From: Tamarix chinensis
Taxonomy: Eukaryota; Streptophyta; Magnoliopsida; Caryophyllales; Tamaricaceae
Reading direction: 5' to 3'
Length of the DNA stretch: 64,000 nucleotides
Assembly: GCA_030549775.1 (NCBI GenBank)
Contig: CM060172.1
Coordinates: 57,603,523 to 57,667,522, forward strand
The notes beneath the pieces are model-generated. The model made no database searches. It saw only the letters and a program-made list of their open reading frames with translations, and was not told where the DNA came from. Below are positions 12,233-24,790 of this stretch, piece after piece. Position 1 is the first letter of the stretch. Every line of letters starts with the position of its first letter. A program made the translations under genes and the position numbers.

Positions 12233-12697
12233 TGTAGTACCCTATTTGTAGAAATCCTAATTATCAATTAGTAATTATGTGTAATTAGTTATAATAATTA
12301 TTTTAGGGTGTCCTGCATTTATAAATGTATTATTTTATGTATATTGTTATGGCATATTATTTATATAAATTTAAGTAAGTAAAAATTTAGATAGAATTTA
12401 GGTCATTAGTTTTCACCATAGTTGGGACTCTAACCCATATTTGTTTTACCAAAGAGCCCTAATTTGCTCAACAGATATTTTTCCCTCTCAACTCTAAATG
12501 ACACCCTACACTATTGATACTTTTAGTTTTTCTCTCTTCCCTTTTTCTAATGTAATTATCTCCTTCACGTCTTCTCTGCCCTATGTTCTCCTTGTGCATT
12601 TATGCTGGCTTCATTCACACTATCGTCCATTTAAGCCTCCCCTCCTCTTATTTTGATGTTTATGATTTAGCTAAATCGACCATTTTCTATATTTCTT

Positions 12698-12786
12698 CTT
12701 CTTCTTCTTCTTCTTCTTCTTCTTCTTCTTCTTCTTCTTCTTCTTCTTCTTCTTCTTCTTCTTCTTCTTCTTCTTCTTCTTCTTCT
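12698..12786. repeat. (TTC)n microsatellite in the E0 5' LTR
   Basis: About 29 uninterrupted TTC units. They create a spurious poly-serine frame at 12583-12849, which is not a gene. It sits in the CT-rich block of the LTR. The equivalent block in minus-oriented LTRs has (GAA)n. Confidence 0.9.
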
Positions 12787-13139
12787 TTCCCCCTCATTCT
12801 AGTTCTCGTTCGAATCAGCACCACCCACCATTATCAACCATCACCGTAACAACCCACCACCAAACACCACCAAGTACGATCATTTTCCCCCATAAACAAT
12901 GAGCACTACCTCCCCTTTATCATCCTCATCATTGTAAAACCATCACCACCTCAAACCATTTCTTTTCTTTCCCCCGTCGCCTTGTGCACCAATATGACCT
13001 GACTCTTGTTATGGCTTTGGGTTAGATGGTTGAGAGGGTATTGTGATGCCTTGTGCACTAGTATTACAAGTGTATTTTTATATCTCTAGATTATTATTGT
13101 ATTTCCTTGAGTAATTAAAACTAGATGTAACTATAACGT

Positions 13140-13265
13140 AAGAATATAAATATATTACTTTGGGTTAGTGATTCAATAGTTTTTGGTTTGCACTCCCCTA
13201 TTTAAGAATATAAATATATTACTTTGGGTTAGTGATTCAATAGTTTTTCTTTGCACTCCCCTATT
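13140..13265. repeat. 63-bp direct tandem duplication in the E0 5' LTR
   Basis: The sequence starting 'aagaatataaatatattac' occurs twice in tandem with only two or three differences, so the duplication is recent relative to the LTR. Confidence 0.85.
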
Positions 13266-13877
13266 TGGTATTTGCCTTAGCGCCTTCCCTTAGTAATTGA
13301 AGAGGATTTGAATTTGTTGATTTTGTAGTTACCTTAGTGCCCTACTTTTGGTATTTTGAATTAGTTCAATTTTATCGGTTTTGGTCATTTCATTATCACA
13401 TGATTTCCTAAATTTATTTATGCCATGTTATTATCTATGTGCCTCATATAACTTTGCATGTTAGTATTGTGTAATGGTTCACTTAGTATTATAGTATTTG
13501 AGCTCTACCTATTTAATGGGTAGTATTTACCCTATAAGAATACTTTGAGGGTTCTTCTTGATGGCTACTGGTAGGGGTTGAGAGTTAAGACTATTTAATA
13601 TTTTTCCTAACATCTTTTGATCCAGATATTTCTTAGACTCTTATACCCTTTACTATTTCTCCTTTTGTTATATTATAACTCATTTGATTGATCTTTTATT
13701 TTTGTCAGGATAATGTTAATCTGCAATGAAATCATTATTTTGCTCTTACATTGAAAATGTTAATTCAAGCATAGTAAAGTTTTATTCTTAGTACATAGTA
13801 TAAGAATTATAAGCATAGTAAAGTTTTAGCCTTAGCACTTGTTTAAGAATTGTATACGATGTCAAACTTATGCTAAG

Positions 13878-14501
13878 TGTAACACTTTAAGTTGATACGA
13901 TTACATGAGGACTACCTTAGAGTGCTATTGAATTGATTGGCCGATCCTATATATTAACACGATTCCTTACAACACTTCCTGAGATATTTTTAGTAAATTT
14001 TTAAAACTTCCTAACAGGTTCACCTATCCTAAAATTACTCCATGAACAACACTCTTAACTGTGGAGTTCTTAGGATGGAATCACCAAAAGTATGGTATAC
14101 CATATTAATATAAGTAGTCATATCAATCCTTATAACACTCCCTTCAAATTGAGGGTATTACATTTATCCCCACTTAAAGAACGAAATGTCATCAATGTGC
14201 CTCAACTATTAACCATCTCAATATAGTATATCTCAATAATTATGTTGCTAGGTAGTTGACTCACTAATCAAAGTTCATCTCATGGTTGTAGTTTAAATTA
14301 ATACTTTTTGTAACACCCCAAATTGATATCACCACACAAGGGATACCCTAGAGTGCTTTTAGATTGATTAGTTGGCTTTGTAGATCAACACGAGTCCTTT
14401 TAGCATGCTTTATCCCCAATCACACACTTTTTAAGAAATTTTTTGAAACTTTAAAGGAGGTTCACCCAACCAGCATGCTTAACTATGTAGTCCTTAGAAC
14501 A
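13878..14501 (-). mobile_element. Cassandra A: miniature LTR retrotransposon, right LTR truncated
   Basis: LTRs lie at 13878-14162 and 14309-about 14501, with a 146-bp internal region. The LTRs start TGTAACAC on the + strand and end GTATTACA. They contain 5S rRNA-like sequence on the minus strand (14008-14100 in the left copy, 'cttaactgtggagttctta'). On the minus strand a purine tract (GTGGGGATAAA) abuts the downstream LTR. The right LTR has a deletion of about 20 bp in the 5S region and breaks off before its end, joining sequence of another LTR copy. Cassandra encodes no protein and is mobilised by other elements. The left flank CTAAG has no partner on the right. Confidence 0.75.
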
Positions 14502-15214
14502 GAATCCCCCTCAATTAATTAAAAATGGAAGTAACTATTATGTAAGAATGTAAATGGCTTGATCTAGATCATTTATTAGATAGTTGCTATTGTGTGCTAC
14601 CTTGTTTGGTATATGGTTTGTTAATTACCTTAAGGCCCTACCCAAGTATTTAAAATTATTAATTTGGTAGTTACCTCTATGCCGTACCATTGGAATTTGG
14701 AATTGTTTTGATTATGTCGGTTTTAGCCATCTTATTATCACACAGTTCCCTTAATGGATCTAACCCATGTATTACATATGTACCTCATGTTGCCTTACAT
14801 ATTTGTGTTGTGTAATGGTTCACTTAGTACCATTATTCTAGAAGGTTCTATTTCATGGTCCCTTACCTATTTAATGGGCAATGTTTACCTCATAGGAATT
14901 CTTTGATGCTTTGACTTGATGGCTTTTGGTAACTGTTAAGAGTTAGGACTATCTAGTATTCACTCTAATATCTTTTGATTTAGATATTCCTTGGACTTTT
15001 ATATCCCTTGATATTTCCCCTGATATTTCCCTTTTGTCACATTATAACTCTTTTCTTGATCTTTTATATTTTTCAGACAATGTTAATCTATTATGAAATT
15101 GCTATTTTATTCTTACATTATAAATGTTAAATTGAGTAAAGCATCACCTATTATTTTTACAATCAATGCTTTCACAAAATAAAATTTTTAAGTAGTAAAT
15201 TTAGGAGTGTTACA

Positions 15215-16197
15215 AGTTTTTATAAGAGATTTTGGTTTTAAAATCCTCTCTTCTATTTTTAAAAATTTTCTATTCTTAAATGTTTTGAAATCAGATTAGT
15301 ATTTTCAGGAAGTGTGGCTTAGCTTTGGTTTTGGCCATAGAATTACTTTCGGTTACATGTTTACCTTGATATAAATAGTTATTTAATACTTCTCTAGAAG
15401 ACCATATTATGTTTTATTTGCTATGTGGCTATTCTGAAATGTGTGTTAAACCCTTCATTTCCCAAATCCTAGAGCATCATGACTTAAAATGCAAGACTTG
15501 CATGTATGGAGAAGCTTATTATATCCATGACCGAGAAGAACTTACAATAACCACCCCTTCACCACCATTTTAGGTACCTATCCATATTCCCACACTATTT
15601 CCATAAGAGGACAGGTTGCAAAGGACACAGTCAGACTTACCACTGATATTCATAGGAATAGAGGACACATCGGCTCTAGAGCATTAAATTCAAGAATTTG
15701 ATAAAATATTTGAAGCTTTCGAGTGCCCACCCAAGAAGAGAGTGAAGATAACTACATAATTCCTAAAGAATCATGCTAATGAGTGGTGGGATATTCAAGA
15801 AGTATTAGGTTCACCAAATGAGACTTGGGAGCACACGCTACAGAGGATGAGATATCATTTTTGTTTGACTAGTGTCAGGATAGGACTATATGATAGATTC
15901 ATGACACTTTGATAAGGTTCCTCCACTATTGAGCAGTACTACTTAGATTTCATTAATTTGATTCATTTTGCACTTGAGATAGACGCAAATGAAGAGATGA
16001 AGATGCACTGATTTAAGATGGGCTTGAATGTTATCATCTAGGAGTTACTCTCGAGTTCTTCTTTGTCCACCCTCTTTTTCATGTTTGAAATGGTGATTAT
16101 GGTTGCATAGATTGTTCAAAGAAGGTTTAGTGGGACCATGAGGAGCAAGAGAAATAAATAGGTTCTGAAGAGAGATAAGAGGATTCATTCTAGCATA
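15215..16197 (+). pseudogene. gag: E0 leader and gag pseudogene (Tekay-like)
   Basis: The leader spans 15215-15505. An ATG at 15506 begins the same gag as E1 and E2 (start 'atggagaagctt', MEK-L). Recognisable conserved pieces follow in more than one frame: '..EFDKIFEAFECPPKKRV', 'ANEWWDIQEVLG..WEHTLQ' and 'IEQYYLDFINLIHFA'. These fit the capsid-type Retrotrans_gag region of plant Ty3/gypsy elements. At least seven in-frame stops and a frameshift break it (the first stop is near codon 15), so it cannot make Gag. Sequence stops matching at about 16197, where the E1 LTR begins. No zinc knuckle remains on this side. Confidence 0.75.
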
Positions 16198-19100
16198 GTG
16201 GGGTGCTCAAATTTTTGTTCTATGAAAGCATTAATTACAAAAATATTGGAATGTTACCGCCACACTTAGCATAAATCTAGCATCCTATACCATTCTTATA
16301 CTAAGTGTTAAGCAAAACCTGTACCTAATTAAATTAACAACATAATTATAAATATTAGAGTGGAAGGGGCTAAAAGAATAGCCGAACATCATTCCAAATA
16401 AACTGTCGGTTGTTACAAAATAAGTTGAAAAGAAAATACATAAGATAAAAAGAGTTTAGAAACATTTGGATCAAAAGATGTTAGGCGAACCCTGGGAAAC
16501 CCTAACTCTCATCCATTACAAGAAGCTATCATACCTTACCCTCAAAGTAGTCTTGTAAAGTAAAGACTGCTCATTTAATAGGAAGGGGGCCATAAAATGG
16601 AACCCATCAGTACTATGATACTAAGTAGCCCATTATAATAAACTAATATGAAAAGCCAGCATGTAGTACATAAAATCATCATAACAATACATTACACAAA
16701 ACATTTACTTATACATGCTTTAATTGAAATACGATAACCATTCATATAACTACATACCACCAAGGCCAAATACTACTCATACTTATTTATATGGAATTAA
16801 TTGAATCTTACTAATGGATCATCCAAGAGATTCTCTTTACAGTATAATTAGAAATAACATCATCATCAAATCATAACCATATTCACAAAGCTTATCATCA
16901 ATACCAACAAATCTCATTGCACTGGTAGGCTCACCAACATAGAAAAATAACAAGTTATAATATGACAAGTAGGTACAAAGGCTACTACCAACCAATTTAG
17001 TAATCACTTTGATTCAATAATAATCATTTCCATTTTTTATTTACTGAAGGGGATATAAAAATAACCAAGGGACATAAAATACATAGGTCATACCAGTGCA
17101 CATAACATCATGGTACCCTTCCAGCCATCCAACCTAGAGGCATAAAATCTCGATGGTCATATTAGTGCACAAGGCAACATAGTACTTTCCAAACCTAGTA
17201 CACCTAATCCTTAAGTATAGATACCCCTTATAAGGCCTGTAGGTCACCTATAAAGTATAATAGGCCTTACTAGGGCTTAAAGGTACACCAGTGAACCAAA
17301 AAAATTAAGCACTCTGACCTCATCTCTAAGGTAGCTTCACCAAAGAGAAATCATTCTCAACTCAAGGTTTTTTGCTTTAAGTATATCTTAATAAAGTGAT
17401 CATAAAACATCACATATTGTAAAAATATTTTTCATTTCACACCCAACCATTTTCCCTTTATTTTCAATTATTCAAGTCAAATATAAGGTCAATAGTCCAT
17501 GTCAAATTAAGAGTCAACACTAAGGTGAACCTATCAATACACCAAGGTTATCCTATGTTTGATTAGTCATGTTTGGAGTATTAGGTCAAAAGTGACCAAA
17601 ATACCCTCGAGACCTTTATTACCACATTATCATCCAATTTAAATACTAAATTTAGTTTATCTATTATTTTATCATAAAAAGGCTAAAAAATGATAATTAA
17701 ATTACATAACATACAAATAAACTACCAGACATGCCAAAAGACTATTTTACCCTTATACACAATTTTACACGTAAAACCCTAACATGCCTTCCTAAAATAT
17801 CACTGAAGAATGCGTATTAGGTATGTTTATTATAATAATCATCATGGTAAACTCAAAATTACCAAAATACCCCTAGGTCATATAATAGTGATAATCATGC
17901 TGAAATATGTGTTTCTAAAACATCAAGTCATGTAGCACCATACTCAACAATAATTCGAACATATTAGGCATCATGGTTCAAATACAATATTATGATATGC
18001 ATAAATAACCAAATTTCCTCAAGGCACATGATAACAATAAATATGTTTTAAGTATATCTAAATATGCTCAACCTATTAATTTTAGCTATACATATCATAC
18101 AAAATATCTTCCTAACATTAGAATAATTTTTAACATACTTTCATTCCCATAATATTTTACATAAGATAACATGCGTCTTTTTTACCGATTTGCATGACAA
18201 CAATAATAAACACATAAATATATGTAACAAATCATGCTTAATAAAATCTATATACCATAGCCCTAATGTGCCATCGTACGATATCTATCATGTTTGTAGG
18301 GTATACAAGTTATAATGTAATAGACATGCTTATCAAAATTTAAGTATCAAACCCTAATGTGATATCATACGACATCTAAGCAATTTGTTAGTGTATAAAA
18401 GTTATTGTAATACTCCGAATCAATACAACCACACGGAGGCTATCATAAAGTGCTTTCGAATTGATCGACTGGCCTCACAGATTAACACGATTCTTTTCAG
18501 TACAATTTTTTCTCACTCACATGCTTTTTGAGATATTTGCAAAAAATCTTTCTAAAACTTCACATGTGGGTCACCCATCCTAAGAATTGCTCCATGGCTA
18601 GAACATTTAATTATAGAGTTCTTAAGACAAAATCACCAAAAGGATGGTATACCATGTTGATATAAGTGGCTATATAAATCCTCATAACACTCCACTCAAT
18701 TTGGGGAATTACATTCCTTCCTACTCAAAGAATGTAACGTCGTCATTGTACTTCAACCACTAACTGTCTTAATACAATTAATCTAAAGGATTATCCCACT
18801 AGGTGGCTAACTGGGTCATCTAAGTTCATTAAACCATCTAAGTCCAATGCACAATCACCATTTTACTTTCATAACATTTGTAACACCCCGAGTCGATAAG
18901 ACCACATGGGGGCTACCATGGAGTGTTTTCATATTTTGATCGATTGACCCCACAAATCAATATAATTTATTTCAACGTGCTTTGTCCATTCTCACACACT
19001 TGCTAAGAAATTTGTAGAAAAGTTCTAAAACTTCTAAGGAGGTAAACAATCCTAAAAATTGCTTCATGGCTAGCACGCTTAACTACGGAATCACCAAAAA

Positions 19101-20949
19101 GATGATATACCATGTTGATATAAGTACTTATATCAATCCTTGTAATACTCCACTCAATTTGGGGTATTACAGTTACAATGTAACAAAAATATTAACATGT
19201 TTTATACATTGAAGCCTAAATGTACAATCATGTGGTATTTGAACATTTTAGTGGAATACAAAAGTTACCTGATTTCCAGCAAAAGCACAAATTATTGGGT
19301 AACTTACAAAAAATGATTAGGCTCTGCTAATTAAACTTTTATACCTAAAAATAATATCACAATTACCATATTAATATTTAATTAATAAAATAATACTTTT
19401 TATTAAAAATATTTATTAAGTAGGGAAATTGTAAAAGTACCCTTATGTTAAGATAGGGTAAAATTTTAAAGGAAACTCATGTTGCTCATGTGCTGTGAAT
19501 GGCCAAGATAGAAGAGGTCTTGAGGGGTTAACTAGGTGGGGGCTGATGACTGGGGGTGGGTGGCAACAATAGTAGTGAGGCCAAATGAGGGGGACCAAGG
19601 CAAGAAAATAGAGGGCAGGGAGAAGAAGGAGAGTTATGGTGTAGGTGTGTATGCATGGTGGTGGCTTTTAGGTGATGGTGTAGGAGCTCATAGTGGTTGT
19701 GGGTGGAGATGGTGCAATTAGGGATGGCTAGTGGTGCAGGGGAGGGCACGACTTGATGGTGGTGTGGCTATGAATTGCTTGTGTAGGGAACCCATAGGGG
19801 TGTTGTTTGGAGTTGAGACAAAGGTTGTAGAGAGGGTGGCAACATCAAAAGTGAAGCTTGGTAGCTCGATGGGTGGAGGGGATGGTGTGTAAGCATAAAA
19901 GGGTAGAAAATGGGAGGAGGAAAGGAATAAGGAGAAGGGGAAGTTTTGACTTTTTCACTGGTGGTGATGGTACAGGTTGTTGGAGCTAGGATGGGGAGAT
20001 TACAGTAGTGGAGGTGAAGGGATACATAAGATGGTGATCCTAGGAGGTAGGGGCTACTGAGTTTGCAAGGTAGAAAAAAAGAAGGCAGAGGCATAAGGGA
20101 GGAGGTGAAGGAGTAATAAGAAGAAGAGGCGATGCATGTAAAGGTGCAAGGAGGCTGGATGGGGAAAGGAAGGCACACAAGGAGGGAGGTATGTTTGTCT
20201 AGCTCAAAGGAAAAAAGGAACAAACGAGGTAGGGAGCAGGCAGGGGCAGTTGGGTAAGTTTCATGGTGAACTACATGGGAATGAAGGGAAGGGATGACAT
20301 GTGTAGGCAATATTGTAAGGCTCTATTCGCGGTAGAAGAGGAAAGAAGGAAGGGAAAGTAGCAGACGGACAACGTAGGGGGCTTGGGGCTTGTTTAGTGT
20401 GCCGGGTGTAGATTGGGAAAGAGAAGAAGAGAAAGAAGGAGGTGGGCTAGGCTGGGTTGTTGGGGTGCAGGGAAAGAAAAAGAAAGGAAGTATAAGAGAA
20501 AGAAGATGAGTTGGGTTACTAGGGTTTGAGGAAGGAAATGTAGAGGTATTGGGCGTGGTAGAGTGGGCCGGGGAAGAAGAAAAAGGGAGAAGTTTAGGTC
20601 GAGGCGTGGGAAGAAAGATAAGAAAGTGGGAGAAAGGAAAAGATAAAAAAAAAAAGATAAAGGAAAAAAAGATGAAAAAGGACAAAAAAGAAATAAAATT
20701 TAGAATTAAAATTAGATTAAATTTATAAAATTTATTTATCTAGGATTAGGATGTGCAAAGTAAACCAGGTTTATATATATATATATATATTTAAGGTGGA
20801 TCAAAATGAAAAGAAAAGGTAAATTACTAAGGATAAATTTATTTAAGAAATTTATCAATGTTAACAAATTAGTTAAATTAATATTAAAGGTTATGTTAAA
20901 ATATAAATAAATCAAGACTATTATTAAATAATATTTTTGGGGTATTACT
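16198..20949 (-). repeat. E1 3' LTR (contains Cassandra B)
   Basis: On the minus strand it begins at 20949 with a slightly decayed 'gtaataccccaaaa' and ends near 16198 after 'ggcggtaacattccaatattt'. Net length without Cassandra B is about 4.0 kb. The + strand is strongly purine-rich at 19500-20690, the mark of minus orientation in this family. The open frames at 19528-20685 derive from this tract and are not genes. The outermost 50 bases or so are degraded. Confidence 0.65.
18406..19171 (-). mobile_element. Cassandra B: complete miniature LTR retrotransposon
   Basis: LTRs are at 18406-18713 (308 bp) and 18889-19171 (283 bp), with a 175-bp internal region. Both LTRs carry 5S rRNA-like sequence on the minus strand (about 18560-18655 and 19030-19110). 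Next to the right LTR the minus strand reads TGTTATGAAAG, a decayed tRNA-Met primer site. Next to the left LTR it reads GAGTAGGAAGGAA, a polypurine tract. The flanks GTTAT and GTTAC form a target duplication with one transition. The homologous site in E1's other LTR ('aaaagttacaat', near 39825) supports GTTAC as the empty site. The element has no coding capacity. Confidence 0.85.
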
Positions 20950-20975
20950 TTAATGCCCCTTTAAAAAGGGACTTT
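20950..20975 (-). other. Polypurine tract of E1
   Basis: On the minus strand TTTAAAGGGGCATTAAA directly precedes the LTR start. The same arrangement (TTTTAAAAAGGGTATTAA) precedes E0's 3' LTR at 45996. It would prime plus-strand DNA synthesis. Confidence 0.65.
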
Positions 20976-21378
20976 ACCCTCAAAGTCCATACCACGCTAC
21001 ACAAATTAAGCAAATAATGCCTATATAGCATATGGGTGACTACACTCGTGGAGCAAACTCTATCATAACTACTATGCGAACAATGTAACATATAACACAT
21101 TAAAGTTAACAATTCATGTAGTCAAAGCAAGATGGTTAAACACCAGAAGGAGGAATTTCCAAGCATGGGCATCTATCTCTAATCAACTGATAAGATGGAT
21201 TGTCCCAAAAGTGGGCTCCCTCTAGGCACTCTTAGTGTTTGATCCATGTCCATCACTGTTACCTTATGGCAATTCATGATAGTTTGGAGCCTTGCCCTTG
21301 CTATCTCTACTCTATAAGCTGTAAGATGGCTGAGTGGTCTTTTGCATTGCATGCTACTACTAGGTGGCCAACCCTAAT
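20976..21378 (-). other. E1 3' internal sequence, non-coding
   Basis: This sequence lies between E1's polypurine tract and the S1 insertion. It has no recognisable pol motif on the minus strand and frequent stops. The CTAAT target site at its end (21374-21378) is duplicated at 37057-37061, showing that it was continuous with the gag region at 37062. Confidence 0.6.
21374..21378. repeat. Target-site duplication of S1, left copy
   Basis: CTAAT, identical to 37057-37061 on the other side of S1. Confidence 0.85.
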
Positions 21379-22410
21379 TGTAATTGTAATATCCCAAAAT
21401 CCTAATTTCCGAAATTATGGCCAAATAAGGAATTATTAGGAAAATTAGTTACATAAATTCATTTATTAAAATGTAGAGAGTTAATTAAGGTAGATTAAGA
21501 GGAAAATAATAAAGAATTTAATTAGAAGAAAATTTGGGTATTTTTCCTAATTAGCATGAAGGTTTAGGGAATTTATCTAAAATAGTCTAAAATAAGCAAA
21601 AAGGAATTTATTTAACATTTTATAAATATTAATATTCTGAATAACCCAAAAATACCCCAATTTCCCCATAAGTTAATTTAATTATTTTCCTAACCTATTT
21701 ATTTTCTTATCTTCCCTTTTCTTCCTTTTTCTCCCTCCTCTTTCTTTCTATTTTTCCTTCTTCTCCCCCGACTGGGCCAGCCCACCGGCCCAAACCCCTC
21801 TCCTTCCCCCCGTCTCGCGCACAGGTCCAGCCCCCCCTTTCTTTTCCTTTCTCCTTCCCGCGGCCCTGCGCCATGCGCTGGCCCTCGTACGCCTATGGTC
21901 GCAACGACGCGTTTTAACCCCGAGGACGCCGAAACGCCGCGCCAAAATTAATGACCTTATAACCGTTGCCAAACGGGCAACGCAACGCGGCACTTTGTCC
22001 CCCATAACGTCGAAACGCCGCGTTTGAATTGAGGATTAAATAAACCCCGCCGAACCGACCGGTTCCCCTCCTCTTTCTTTTCCCTGGACCACCGGTCCAC
22101 CCTACCTGTCTTCTTCTTCTTCGACCTGCCCCCCCCCCCCCGACCTACAAATCGACCTGCAAGTCGATTTCGCTGGCAGCCACCAGCACGATCGTCCTTC
22201 CCTACCTCTCTCCCTGTCGTTTTCTTTCTCTTTTCGACCCCGACCACGTCTCTCTCTCCCTTTTCCGCGTGCCATTCCCTTCCCTTTTCCTCTCCCCTTC
22301 CTCGACCCGACCTACCATGGCAGGACCTGCACCACCTGCCATCGGCCGGCCACCTGCACCCCTGGCCGCACACCTCCTTCTCCCTTCGTCGTTTTCCTTC
22401 CCCCTTGGTC

Positions 22411-22420
22411 TATAAATACT
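22411..22420 (+). promoter_or_regulatory. TATA box of the S2 LTR promoter
   Basis: TATAAATACT sits between a CT-rich U3 and a GC-rich downstream region. It resembles S1's TATA box at 28880 in position within the LTR. It would drive full-length retroelement transcription if active. Confidence 0.6.
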
Positions 22421-23099
22421 CCCTCCCGAACGGCCACAGCAAGTCCTCCCGTTGGACCTTGCTGAAACTCTGTTCCGCCGCCGCCAGAACAGACGCCATG
22501 TCTGCCGCCTCCAACCACCGCCGAAACCACCTCTTCCCACCATTATCATCCCTGCACTTCCCTCTACAAAACCAAGCCACCAGCACCCCTCCCCTTGCCC
22601 TGCACGTGTCGCCATAGCCGTGCAAAAGTCCTAACCCGAAACTACCACCTCCAGCCTTCGCCGCCCTTGCGCCGCCTCTCACCGCTAGCCCAGCCGCCAC
22701 CAGGGCCTCTTCCACCCTCCAAAATGCCCAGCAGACCTCCCTCTACCTTTCCCTACCTTCAAATTCCCCTGCCTCCCTCTCCTCCTTCCTCCCTCATCTC
22801 CCACCTCTCTCCACCACCCTCGGCCGCCGCCGTCTCCGTCGCCGCCGCGCGCCGCCGCCCCTTGCCACGCCACCACCCTCACTCCACTCCCTTTCACCTG
22901 CTCTTTCTTTCCCCACCTCAGACTCCTCCTTTTCTCCTCCCATCTAACCACCACCTCCATCTTTTCCCCTCTTCTCCACCTCCACCGTCGCCGCCGTCGC
23001 CGCCACGCGCCGCCGCCGGACCACCACCGACCCTAGGTGGTTCTCCACTCATCCAAACCCTAATACCCCTTATATATAATTGCTACTATTTTCTACTAA

Positions 23100-23150
23100 T
23101 ATTAATACTAATATACTTATTATTATTACTATTATCCTTATTATTATTAC

Positions 23151-23181
<31 letters not shown>

Positions 23182-23185
23182 GTTA

Positions 23186-23228
<43 letters not shown>

Positions 23229-23530
23229 CATCATCATCATCATTATTACCATTATTATCGTCTTCATTATTAATGTTCTTATCTTCCTACTAATACTAAC
23301 ATCCCTTTTAAACCCTAACTTGTATTATACTTAACTTTGGTCTTATTTTATAATTATTGGTATTAACATTATTAATAATATTACTATTATTACTTCTATT
23401 ATCCTTACTACGGTTATTATTGTGGTTGCTAAACCTTACTTGATTGTATTATTATTATTATCATTACTACTAGGAGTATTATTATTATTATAGTTATTAC
23501 TAGTTTTATTATTATTATTATCACTATTTT
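23100..23530. repeat. (ATT)n-rich microsatellite region in S2
   Basis: Long runs of ATT/ATC trinucleotides, densest at 23155-23250 and interrupted further on. They generate mirror-image poly-Leu and poly-Ile frames on both strands, which are artefacts. Confidence 0.85.
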
Positions 23531-24114
23531 TCTATAGTTAGCATGAACATTATTATTATAAGAATAGAGCTAGCGGGTCTAATAATATAAGTGTAACAAT
23601 AGGTATTAAAAATAAACATATTTTGGCTACTAATATCTAGTATACTAATTCTAAGGTAAAAACCCTAGTTTTTGTATAATACCCTTTTTAGTAATAAAAA
23701 CCCTAACCTTAAACTAAAATGAGGATTGATAGTAATTATAAAGGAAACTAATACTTAGCATTTCCCCCTTTTTATAGGTAATCCCGACCAAAGCCCTAAG
23801 GAGTTAGAGGAGCGTGCTCCAAGCCTGGCGTCGCCTTAGGTAAGGACGAAGCTAATGGCCTTGTGTTATGTGTGACATGGATGTGTTGAATGTTGTGTAT
23901 GCCATGCTATGCCATGTATTATATGATTTGTGGATAACTTGTTTTATGTGTAGCGCAGCTTGGAGATTGAGGTATGTTGTTTGTGCTTCCATGACATGAG
24001 CATAACATTTATATGTATGATGTTTATGATGTATTAAGTTATGGCCCTCTAGGACATGCATGTTAGGATAAATGGTAGTATGAGTTGGGAACCATCATGG
24101 GAGTCTTGAAGTTT

Positions 24115-24790
24115 GTATGATCGTATTAATGTTCTATGGCGGTACTAATGGTTGCATGGTGGTATTATGGTTGTAATGGTGGTATTAGGGTTCGCATGGT
24201 GGTGTTAGGGTTCGTATGATGGTATTTGTGATTTTATGGTGGTATTAATGTTGCATGGTGGTGTTAAGGGTTGCATGGTGGTATTATGGTTGTAATGGTG
24301 GTATTAGGGTTCGCATGGTGGTGTTAGGGTTTGTATGATGGTGTTTGTGATTTTATGGTGGTATTAATGTTGTATGGTGGTATTATGGTTGTAACGGTGG
24401 TATTAGGGTTCGCATGGTGGTGTTAGGGTTTGTATGATGGTATTTATGATTTTGTGGTGGTATTAATGTTGTATGGTGGTATTAATGGTTGCATGGTGGT
24501 ATTCATGATTGCACGGTGGTATTAGGGTTTGCATAGTGGTATTATGGTTGGTATGGTGGTATTATGATTCGCATGGTGGTGTTAGGGTTTGTATGATGGT
24601 ATTTATGATTTTGTGGTGGTATTAATGTTGTATGGTGGTATTAATGGTTGCATGGTGGTATTCATGATTGCACGGTGGTATTAGGGTTGTATAGTGGTAT
24701 TATGGTTGGTATGGTGGTGTTATGATTCGCATGGTGGTATTAGGGTTGTATGGTGGTATTAATGATTACATGGTGGTATTAATGGCCTAT
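24115..24790 (+). repeat. 20-bp minisatellite with higher-order repeats in S2
   Basis: The basic unit is about 20 bp, of the form TTGCATGGTGGTATTATGGT, repeated more than 30 times. The variant CGCATGGTGG recurs at 24193, 24312, 24411, 24570 and 24729. The spacings are 119, 99, 159 and 159 bases, that is about 6, 5, 8 and 8 units. The last two blocks are nearly identical, indicating amplification of an eight-unit block. Confidence 0.85.

Larger units (their letters stand above)
12233..15214 (+). repeat. E0 5' LTR, chimeric around Cassandra A
   Basis: The LTR starts TGTAGTACCC and ends GGAGTGTTACA, followed by a decayed tRNA-Met primer site (about 15218-15229). Its first portion (12233-13877) reaches nearly to the LTR end ('tgtcaaacttatgctaag'). 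After Cassandra A, the sequence at 14502-15214 returns to an earlier point ('aattaaaaatggaagtaact', compare 13100) and runs to the end again. The last 750 bp is therefore present twice. This suggests unequal recombination or joining of two LTR copies at the Cassandra insertion. Confidence 0.65.

Noticed and set aside
12583..12849. Poly-serine protein
   Set aside because: Translation of a (TTC)n microsatellite in the E0 5' LTR.
22595..23293. 232-codon proline-rich then leucine-rich frame
   Set aside because: Produced by a CT-rich U3 and an ATT microsatellite inside solo LTR S2. The opposite strand gives an equally 'good' poly-Ile frame.
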